The position numbers and the translations under genes were made by a program. Under the pieces are notes generated by a model that was given only the letters and a program-made list of their open reading frames with translations, did no database searches and was not told the origin of the DNA. Positions 58,046 through 64,000 of a DNA stretch of 64,000 nucleotides are shown here, one piece after another (the first letter of the stretch is position 1; the number at the start of each line of letters is the position of its first letter). Source of the stretch: Actinomycetota bacterium (GTDB lineage Bacteria > Actinomycetota > Actinomycetes > Mycobacteriales > JACQDL01). The DNA lies in contig JACQDL010000044.1 in assembly GCA_016201065.1 (NCBI GenBank), forward strand, positions 1-64,000, read 5' to 3'.

Positions 58046-59034
58046 CCACCATTGCCCTGTTCAACAACAAGGGTGGGGTAGGCAAGACCACGCTGGTCTA
58101 CCACCTCGCCCACATGATCTCCCGGCTCGGCGTACGGGTGCTCGCCGCCGACCTCGACCCGCAGGCGAACCTCACCGCGCACTTCCTCGACGAGGATGCG
58201 CTGGAGGAGCTGTGGGGCGAGCATCGACCAACCCGCCAGACCGTCGCCGATGCGGTACAACCAATCGTCGACGGCGAGGGTGACGTCATGCCGGTGTCGC
58301 CCCGAGAGATCGCGGAGGGCCTGTGGCTGCTCCCCGGCGACCTCGGGCTCAGCCAGTTCGAGGAGCGGTTGGCGCAGGAGTGGCCGGCGACCCTGGCCGG
58401 CGGTAACAAGGCTGCGGCCCGGACCACGACGGCCCTCCATCGGCTGGTCCATGCGGCTGCTGGCACGGTCGAGGCCGAAGTCGTGCTCCTCGATGCCGGG
58501 CCCAGCCTTGGCGCGCTCAGCCGGACCACCCTGCTGGTCGCTGAGCAGGTCATCGTGCCGCTGGGTGCCGACCTGTTCAGTGCGCAGGGACTGCGGAACC
58601 TTGGCCCGGCCCTGCGGCGGTGGCGCCGGGACTGGCAGGAGACGGCCCAGCCCCGACTACCGGCCGGGATCGACGCTCCGAGCGGGGCGATGCAGCCCCT
58701 CGGGTACGTCGTGATGCAGCCCAGCATGCGTCTCGACCGGCCGGTCAGGGCCTATCAGAGGTGGGTTGACCGGATTCCCGACCTGTACGTACGCGCGGTG
58801 CTCGGCGCGGACCCTGGCCCGGTGTCGGACGATCGCAGCCATGAGATCAGCACGATACGCAACTACCGCAGCCTCATGCCGCTGGCTCACGACGCCCGCA
58901 AGCCCATGTTCGACCTGAGACCCGCCGACGGCGCGATCGGCAGCACGCAGCGCTACGTCCAGATCTGCTTCGCGGAGTTCCGTGCGCTCGCCCAGGAGAT
59001 CCTGCGACGCTTGCACATCGATCCTGCGGCGTAG
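58042..59034 (+). CDS. ParA-family ATPase
   Basis: The 330-residue protein has the deviant Walker A KGGVGKTT at 10-17, the DLDPQANLT segment and Walker B VVLLDAGP. It is larger than plasmid ParA proteins, with an extended C-terminal half (about 200-330) of unknown fold. No ParB gene or parS site is evident, so ordinary partitioning is unlikely. Its start overlaps the AlbA_2 gene by 4 bp, so both are made from one message. This is an ATPase pair of unknown role, sitting in a small island with HTH remnants. Confidence 0.85.
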   Translation: MTTIALFNNKGGVGKTTLVYHLAHMISRLGVRVLAADLDPQANLTAHFLDEDALEELWGEHRPTRQTVADAVQPIVDGEGDVMPVSPREIAEGLWLLPGDLGLSQFEERLAQEWPATLAGGNKAAARTTTALHRLVHAAAGTVEAEVVLLDAGPSLGALSRTTLLVAEQVIVPLGADLFSAQGLRNLGPALRRWRRDWQETAQPRLPAGIDAPSGAMQPLGYVVMQPSMRLDRPVRAYQRWVDRIPDLYVRAVLGADPGPVSDDRSHEISTIRNYRSLMPLAHDARKPMFDLRPADGAIGSTQRYVQICFAEFRALAQEILRRLHIDPAA

Positions 59035-59070
59035 CGCGGCGTCCGGTTCAGCCTGACCCGGCGACCCGGA

Positions 59071-60720
59071 TCAGCGGCGGGCGACGGCCAGCAGGCCGGC
59101 GAGGTGCTCGGTGATCCCGGCCAGCCGGGCCCGGAAAGTCGCCTCGCCGAACCGCACGCTGCCCGCCGCGGCCGCTCCGGCCAACCGGTCGCGGCGGGAC
59201 CGGTCGGCGGTCAGCGACCTGGTCAGCTCGATGCACTGCGCGGGGGTGTCCCACAGCAGGCCACTGACACCCTCGTGCACGATCTCCGGCATGGAGCCCC
59301 GCCGGTAGACGACCGGCACGCAGCCGGCGGCCATGGCCTGCACCGTGCCGCAGGCGAACGGCTCGAACGGGTGCGGCGAGACCCGGTCGTCGGCGCCCAG
59401 CCCGGTGGCGTCCCAGTAGATCCGCGCCTCCGACAACCACCGGTTCACGCTGGCCAGCTCCGGGTCGGCGTGGATCGTGATCGGGTACCCCTCGACGGCG
59501 CGGTAGACCTCCCGGAGGTAGTCGCGGCTGGACGGGTCTGTCGGTCCGGCAAGGCGGAGCCGCCACCCGGTGAGCCCCTCGTCACACAGCCGGCGGAACA
59601 TCTGGACCATCGCCAGGTGGGCCGGGTCCGGCCCCACCGCGGAGAACGCACCCAACCCGACGATCACGTCCTCCTTGTCCACCGGCACCGCCCGCTCGAC
59701 GGCGACCGGCGGGTACACCGGATCGCCGCCCCGGCCCCACCGGGCCTTGGCCCACCCGTCGACGAACCGGGACACGGGGACCAGCAGGTCGTACGTCGAG
59801 ACCTCCCACAACGCCCGGCGGCGCGGCGTCCACCGGGCCAGCGCACCGCCCGGCCGCGGGAAGTAGTCGACCGACTTGCGGCTGTCGGTCGTCACGACCG
59901 ACAGGTCGGCGAGCGCGAGACCCAGCTCCCGTTCGTCGTCACCGCCGTGCTCGGAGGGGCGGAACGTGGTCGTCTCCAGCCGGAGCATCATCCGGCTGGG
60001 GCGCGGCTCGGGCAGCGGCACGGTGATCCCGAAGAACCGCCGGTTCGGCAGCCGCCACCGCTCGAGTGGCCCGCGCTCATCGAACAGCGCGATCTCGGCG
60101 CTGGACGCACCCCTGGTCCGCATGCCGCCCGCCACCAGCCGGATCGCGGCCGGGCCGGTCGCCGGCAGCTCCTCCAGCAGGATCCGCAGCTCGGGCCCGG
60201 ACCACCGGACGAACCGGTCGAGCCCCGCGTCCGGCGGGTATAGGCCGGACAGCGGGATCGCCCGCGCCCCAACGGGATCCGGCTCGGCGTCGCCGGGCAC
60301 CGGCATGGGCGGAGCACCCGGGGTGAGCACCACCATCATGTTGACCGGTGCCAGCGCCGGGAACACGTCGCCGGCGGAGATGTTGATGAACACGTCGTAG
60401 CCGGCCGAGACCGCCTGGACGGACCGGTAGTCGCTGTCGAGCGGCACCACCCGCTGCCCGATCCCGGAGAGGTCCACGCCGAGCGCGTCCCGCAGGCGGG
60501 CGGCATCGAACGCCTCGTGCCCGATGAGCTCCACCTCGCTGGTTTCCGCGAGGATGCGGGCCATCGCGGCCATGTATCGCTCACCGCAGCCGGCGGTCGC
60601 CGCCCACCGGTCGTAGATCCCGATCCGGGGGCGGTGCCAGCCGTTGGCGAGCGATGTGGTGACGGTCGTCGACTGCTGCGGGGTGCTTACCGGGGCAGCG
60701 CCAAGCGCCACGTCACGCAT
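59071..60720 (-). CDS. GT4 glycosyltransferase with inserted beta-rich segment
   Basis: The 549-residue protein starts at the ATG at 60720. The N-terminal Rossmann part (GIYDRWAATAGCGERYMAAM) and the C-terminal part (GLGAFSAVGPDPAHLAMVQM, then SPHPFEPFACGTVQAMAAG, then CVPVVYRRGSMPEIV) form a GT-B fold. Between them, about residues 145-265 form a beta-rich stretch (AAIRLVAGGMRTRGASSAEI, FFGITVPLPEPRPSRMMLRL) not found in standard GT4 enzymes. The donor-site Glu residue lies in HPFEPFA. Acceptor unknown. A palindrome lies 50-68 bp upstream of its start. Confidence 0.8.
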   Translation of the reverse strand: MRDVALGAAPVSTPQQSTTVTTSLANGWHRPRIGIYDRWAATAGCGERYMAAMARILAETSEVELIGHEAFDAARLRDALGVDLSGIGQRVVPLDSDYRSVQAVSAGYDVFINISAGDVFPALAPVNMMVVLTPGAPPMPVPGDAEPDPVGARAIPLSGLYPPDAGLDRFVRWSGPELRILLEELPATGPAAIRLVAGGMRTRGASSAEIALFDERGPLERWRLPNRRFFGITVPLPEPRPSRMMLRLETTTFRPSEHGGDDERELGLALADLSVVTTDSRKSVDYFPRPGGALARWTPRRRALWEVSTYDLLVPVSRFVDGWAKARWGRGGDPVYPPVAVERAVPVDKEDVIVGLGAFSAVGPDPAHLAMVQMFRRLCDEGLTGWRLRLAGPTDPSSRDYLREVYRAVEGYPITIHADPELASVNRWLSEARIYWDATGLGADDRVSPHPFEPFACGTVQAMAAGCVPVVYRRGSMPEIVHEGVSGLLWDTPAQCIELTRSLTADRSRRDRLAGAAAAGSVRFGEATFRARLAGITEHLAGLLAVARR

Positions 60721-60769
60721 GCCCGTTACCGTACCGGGATTGCGGTTCCGGCCGTACCGCCCCCGGTAT

Positions 60770-60788
60770 CGCGACTCACGTGATCGCG
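60770..60788. promoter_or_regulatory. Palindrome upstream of the GT4 gene
   Basis: CGCGA, one extra base, TCACGTGA and TCGCG form a near-perfect palindrome in the 74-bp space between the Nudix stop and the glycosyltransferase start. It may be an operator; no other copy is evident nearby. Confidence 0.3.
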
Positions 60789-60794
60789 TGCACG

Positions 60795-61226
60795 TCACCG
60801 AGCCGGTCCAGGTTCCCCGGCGGGCCGGGGCACCGCCAAGCGCGGCACGCGGAGCCGCTCGACCACGACCGGCAGGAACGGTCGGTCGGCCGGCAACCAC
60901 TCCAGGGCCGCCACCTGCGCACGATCCACCCAGCACAGCTCGGCGTGCACCCGGGCGGCCGGGTCGCCCTCGACGATCCGGCCGGTGAACACCCGCAACA
61001 GGTGATGTGACCCACACGGCTGGCTGCCGGGCAGCCGATGGCTGAGCCGCACCCGCACGCCCAGCTCCTCGGCGCATTCCCGGACCGCGGCGGCCCGCTC
61101 CGTCTCCCCCGGCTCGACCTTGCCACCGGGGAACTCCCAGCCACCCTCGCGGCGCCGGGCGGCCAACAGCCGACCCCGGCCGTCGTAGAGGACCACCCCG
61201 ACGACGATCGTCACAGCTGGCCGCAT
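60795..61226 (-). CDS. Nudix hydrolase (MutT-like)
   Basis: The 143-residue protein has a complete Nudix box from Gly34 to Gly56 (GGKVEPGETERAAAVRECAE then ELG) and an N-terminal strand region like 8-oxo-dGTP diphosphatases. Its ATG shares a base with the upstream stop (TGATG). It probably cleans oxidised nucleotides, but the substrate is not proven. Confidence 0.88.
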   Translation of the reverse strand: MRPAVTIVVGVVLYDGRGRLLAARRREGGWEFPGGKVEPGETERAAAVRECAEELGVRVRLSHRLPGSQPCGSHHLLRVFTGRIVEGDPAARVHAELCWVDRAQVAALEWLPADRPFLPVVVERLRVPRLAVPRPAGEPGPAR

Positions 61227-62029
61227 CAGGTCCGGTCGGCGAGGAACGGCAGCTCCCGGCGTACCTGGGCGACCCGGTCCGGGTCGACCTCGGCGGTGAG
61301 CACCGTCTCGACCTGCGACGCCTCGGCGAGCACCGCGCCGAGCGGGTCGACGATCCGGCTGTCCCCGGAGTAGGCGAGCCCGTTGGGGGCCATCCCGACC
61401 CGGTTCGCGCCGACCACGTACGCCTGGTTCTCGATTGCCCGGGCGGCCAGCAGGGTCCGCCAGTGCTCCCGCCGCGGCTGTGGCCAGTTCGCGACCACGA
61501 CGTAGCAGTCGGTGCCGTGGGCAAGACCCCAGAAGGTGTCCGCGAACCGCAGGTCGTAGCAGATCAGCAGGCTGACCCGGACCCCCTCGACGTCGACGGT
61601 CAGCGTCACGTCGCCCGCCTCGTAGTGGCGGTCCTCACCGCCGAAGCTGAACGGGTGGATCTTCGCGTAGCGGTGCACCGTGCCGTCCGGGGCGGCCAGC
61701 AGCCCGACGTTGCGGGGCCGGCCCCGCCCCGGCGATCCCGCCACCGGCAGCGGGGCCACCTGCCACTGGGCCACCCGCCACTGGGCCACCGAGGCCGCCA
61801 GCCACACCCCGTGTCGCGTGGCCTGGGCGACGCAGAACTCCTCGTTCGGACCGCCCGGCGGCTCCGCGATCCGGTCGGTGTCCATCGAGAACCCGGTGGC
61901 GTACATCTCGGTGAGCACCACCAGCCGCGAGCCGGCCGCGGCGGCCTGCTCGATCAGCGGCACGAGGCGAAGCTGGGTCGCGGCCGGGTCCTCCCAGGCG
62001 ATGTCGTGCTGCACCACCGAGACCCTCAT
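61226..62029 (-). CDS. Carbon-nitrogen hydrolase, probable omega-amidase
   Basis: The 267-residue nitrilase-fold protein has the catalytic Glu41 (LTEMYATGF), Lys123 (AKIHPFSFG) and Cys157 (LICYDLRF). The closest type is omega-amidase (YafV/Nit2), which hydrolyses 2-oxoglutaramate or 2-oxosuccinamate. It overlaps the aminotransferase gene as ATGA, which fits a glutamine or asparagine transaminase plus omega-amidase route. A 15-bp repeat at 61753-61782 doubles the VAQW segment. Confidence 0.88.
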   Translation of the reverse strand: MRVSVVQHDIAWEDPAATQLRLVPLIEQAAAAGSRLVVLTEMYATGFSMDTDRIAEPPGGPNEEFCVAQATRHGVWLAASVAQWRVAQWQVAPLPVAGSPGRGRPRNVGLLAAPDGTVHRYAKIHPFSFGGEDRHYEAGDVTLTVDVEGVRVSLLICYDLRFADTFWGLAHGTDCYVVVANWPQPRREHWRTLLAARAIENQAYVVGANRVGMAPNGLAYSGDSRIVDPLGAVLAEASQVETVLTAEVDPDRVAQVRRELPFLADRT

Positions 62030-63183
62030 CGGCGCATCCCGGCCAGCCGGCCGACCGCCTCGTCCAGCACCTCCGGACGCTTGCAGAACGCGAACCGGAC
62101 CAGGCTGCGGCCGGCGTCGGTGTCGTAGAACACCGTGCTCGGGATCGCCACCACCCCGGCCCGCTCCGGCAGCTCCCGGCAGAAGGCCACCCCGTCGTCG
62201 TAGCCGACGCTGCGCACGTCGACGGTGGTGAAGTAGGTGCCGGACGGGCGGAACGTCTCGAACCCGGCCTTCTCCAGCCCGTCGCAGAGCCGGTCGCGGG
62301 ACTGCCGCATCCCGGCGAGAAACCCGGTGTAGTAGCCGTCGTCGAGATCCAGCGCGCGGGCCACCGCCGGCTGGAACGGAGCCCCGGAGGTGAAGGTGAG
62401 GAACTGCTTGGCGGTCCGTACGGCGTCCACCAGGGCCGGCGTCCCGGTCACCCAGCCGATCTTCCAGCCGGTGCAGCTGAAGGTCTTGCCCGCGCTGGAG
62501 ATGGTCACCGTCCGCTCCGCCATCCCCGGCAGCGACGCGATGGGGATGTGGCTGCCGTCGAAGACGATGTGCTCGTAGACCTCGTCGCTGACGACGACGA
62601 GATCGTGCTCGACCGCCAACCCGGCGATCACCGCGAGCTCGCCGGCGGAGTACACCTTGCCGGTCGGGTTGTGCGGCGTGTTGAGCAGGATCACCCGGGT
62701 CCGCGACGTGATGGCGGCCCGCAACGCCTCGACGTCGAAGGAGAAGTCCGGGGCGCGGAGGGTCACCACCCGGCGGGTGGCACCACCGATCGCGATCGAG
62801 GCGGCGTAGCTGTCGTACAGCGGCTCGAAGACGACCACCTCGTCGCCGGGGCCGGCCAGCGCGATCATGGCGGCCGCGATCGCCTCGGTCGCGCCGGTGG
62901 TCACCAGCACCTCGCGGTCCGGGTCCACCGCCAACCCGTAGAACCGGCGCTGGTGCCGGACGATCGCCTGCCGCAGCTCGGGGATCCCCGGGCCGGGCGG
63001 GTACTGGTTGCGCCCATCCCGGATCGCCTGTACGGCCGCGTCCAGCAGTTCGGGCGGGCCGTCGGTGTCCGGGAACCCCTGACCCAGGTTGATGCTGCCG
63101 GTGCGCACCGCGAGCGCCGACATCTCCGCGAAGATCGTCGTACCGAAGCCGTGCAGGCGGTCGACGAGAAAGGGGGCAGCCAC
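62026..63183 (-). CDS. PLP-dependent aminotransferase (class I/II)
   Basis: The 385-residue protein starts at the GTG at 63183 (MAAPFLVDRLHGFGTTIF). Key motifs: NTPHNPTGKVYS, SDEVYEHIVFD and the Schiff-base Lys in SSAGKTFSCTGWKIGW. It resembles glutamine/kynurenine transaminases and methionine aminotransferases such as YbdL. Together with the overlapping nitrilase it likely forms a glutamine transaminase/omega-amidase pair. Divergent from a cytochrome P450 gene. Confidence 0.9.
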   Translation of the reverse strand: MAAPFLVDRLHGFGTTIFAEMSALAVRTGSINLGQGFPDTDGPPELLDAAVQAIRDGRNQYPPGPGIPELRQAIVRHQRRFYGLAVDPDREVLVTTGATEAIAAAMIALAGPGDEVVVFEPLYDSYAASIAIGGATRRVVTLRAPDFSFDVEALRAAITSRTRVILLNTPHNPTGKVYSAGELAVIAGLAVEHDLVVVSDEVYEHIVFDGSHIPIASLPGMAERTVTISSAGKTFSCTGWKIGWVTGTPALVDAVRTAKQFLTFTSGAPFQPAVARALDLDDGYYTGFLAGMRQSRDRLCDGLEKAGFETFRPSGTYFTTVDVRSVGYDDGVAFCRELPERAGVVAIPSTVFYDTDAGRSLVRFAFCKRPEVLDEAVGRLAGMRR

Positions 63184-63287
63184 GACCGGCAGCCTATGCC
63201 TCGCGGCCCGGCTTCGGTTCGCTCGAACGGCGGTTGCCCCGCCGAGGGCCGGCGGGCTTGAGTGGGCGCAAGAGGAAGGACGCCGCC

Positions 63288-64000
63288 GTGACGGAGACCC
63301 CGACAGTGCCCGACCTGGCGTCGGCGACGACGGTGACGGCGGCGGTCCCGCTGCCCCGCGACCGACCCTGCCCGTTCGCACCGCCCGACGGGTACCGGGA
63401 GCTTCGCGAGCGGTCGCCGGTCAGCCGGCTCCAGCTGGCCGACGGTACCGTGGGCTGGCTGCTCACCCGCGACGAGGACGTCCGGGCGATGCTGGTCGAT
63501 CCCCGGATGTCGGCCCAGAACCGGACCCTGACGTCGCACGTGCGGGTGCTGACCCCCGACCTCGTGGCCCGGTCGATCCGTCGGGCGTCGCTGCTGAGCA
63601 TGGACGCCCCGGAGCACTCCCGGCAGCGGCGCCTGCTGACCGTCTCGTTCACCGCCCGCCGGATGCGGCGGCTCACCCCGTGGATCGAGCGGGTGGTCGA
63701 GGAACACCTGGACGCGATGATCAGCCGTGGCAGCCCGGCCGACCTCGTCCCGGCGTTCGCGCTGCCGATCCCCTCGCTGGTGATCTGCGAGCTGCTCGGC
63801 GTCCCCTACGCCGAGCGGGCCGAGTTCCAGGACCGGGCCCACACGCTGGTGTCGGTGGGCATTCCTCCCGCGGAGTCGGTGCGGGCCGGCGAGGAGCTGG
63901 AGGGGTACCTCGGGCAGCTCCTGCTCCGCAAGCGGGCCGAGCCGGCCGACGACCTGCTCTCCGAGCTGGCCCGGCCGGACGGCCGGGCCGGTGGCCTCCC
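63288..64000 (+). CDS. Cytochrome P450 (truncated by window edge)
   Basis: The first 237 residues are visible from the GTG at 63288, with AGGAAGGA upstream. The N-terminal CPFAPPDGYRELRERSPVS, the LLSMDAPEHSRQRRLL helix-C motif and the LICELLGVP segment are typical of bacterial P450s. The oxygen-binding helix and the haem Cys lie beyond the window. Substrate and partner ferredoxin are unknown. Confidence 0.9.
   Translation, partial: MTETPTVPDLASATTVTAAVPLPRDRPCPFAPPDGYRELRERSPVSRLQLADGTVGWLLTRDEDVRAMLVDPRMSAQNRTLTSHVRVLTPDLVARSIRRASLLSMDAPEHSRQRRLLTVSFTARRMRRLTPWIERVVEEHLDAMISRGSPADLVPAFALPIPSLVICELLGVPYAERAEFQDRAHTLVSVGIPPAESVRAGEELEGYLGQLLLRKRAEPADDLLSELARPDGRAGGL

Noticed and set aside
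58042-59034. ParA as part of a chromosome partition locus
   Set aside because: No ParB gene or parS-like sites in the window, and the gene overlaps the AlbA_2 gene.

Overview
The window is very GC-rich DNA with GTG and TTG starts, Shine-Dalgarno sites of the GGAGG type and gene families typical of Actinobacteria (SigE/RseA, MshB mycothiol synthesis, a DUF3117 protein, a DivIVA-domain protein, the single-anchor succinate dehydrogenase). Codon use and accessory families fit Micromonosporaceae best. That placement is an inference; the phylum is secure.

Layout. 1-1116: debris, with a broken IS66 transposase fused to a broken HTH regulator. 1168-5043: ssrA (tmRNA), smpB, ftsX, ftsE, prfB. 5128-9195: acyl-CoA dehydrogenase, formate-tetrahydrofolate ligase, EamA transporter. 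9288-11013: a decayed cassette (glycosyltransferase and hypothetical pseudogenes around an intact APH-type kinase). 11058-14834: hypothetical, PPOX, PhzF, MgtE-domain/CBS protein, DUF1003. 14904-19318: mrp facing tatB-htrA-rseA-sigE. 19529-22966: methyltransferase and an amino-acid ABC importer. 23122-30329: glgC/glgA, leucyl aminopeptidase, DUF3117, enoyl-CoA hydratase, tag, DivIVA-domain gene, folP2-like gene. 30414-39555: secreted protein, LOG protein, lipoprotein, dapE, a Nudix patch with gene remnants, two helical hypotheticals, dapD, a lytic-transglycosylase-like protein and an amidase-fold protein that has lost its zinc ligands. 39610-49610: dapC, ferredoxin, GNAT, membrane protein, mshB and an oppFDCBA importer. 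49825-55391: typA and sdhCAB. 55392-59034: a small accessory island with one CRISPR-like repeat, decayed HTH genes, small ORFs and an overlapping AlbA_2-ATPase/ParA gene pair. 59071-64000: glycosyltransferase with an inserted beta-rich segment, Nudix, nitrilase and aminotransferase genes, and the start of a cytochrome P450.

How it fits together. From memory of the Mycobacterium tuberculosis map, the core runs parallel to Rv1165 (typA) through mshB, fdxC, dapC, dapD, dapE, the LOG gene, folP2, tagA, DUF3117, glgA/glgC, sigE-rseA-htrA-tatB and mrp to Rv1232c. It holds lysine/diaminopimelate synthesis (dapC, dapD, dapE), glycogen or alpha-glucan synthesis (glgC, glgA), envelope stress control (sigE, rseA, htrA), Tat export, ribosome rescue (ssrA, smpB) and cell division (ftsE, ftsX). 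Accessory DNA breaks this backbone at about 1-1116, 9288-11013, 33556-34566 and 55392-59034. The same kinds of HTH, glycosyltransferase, Nudix and nucleotide-binding genes recur there, mostly as fragments. The best candidate for an undescribed system is the AlbA_2/HATPase-ParA pair at 56870-59034.
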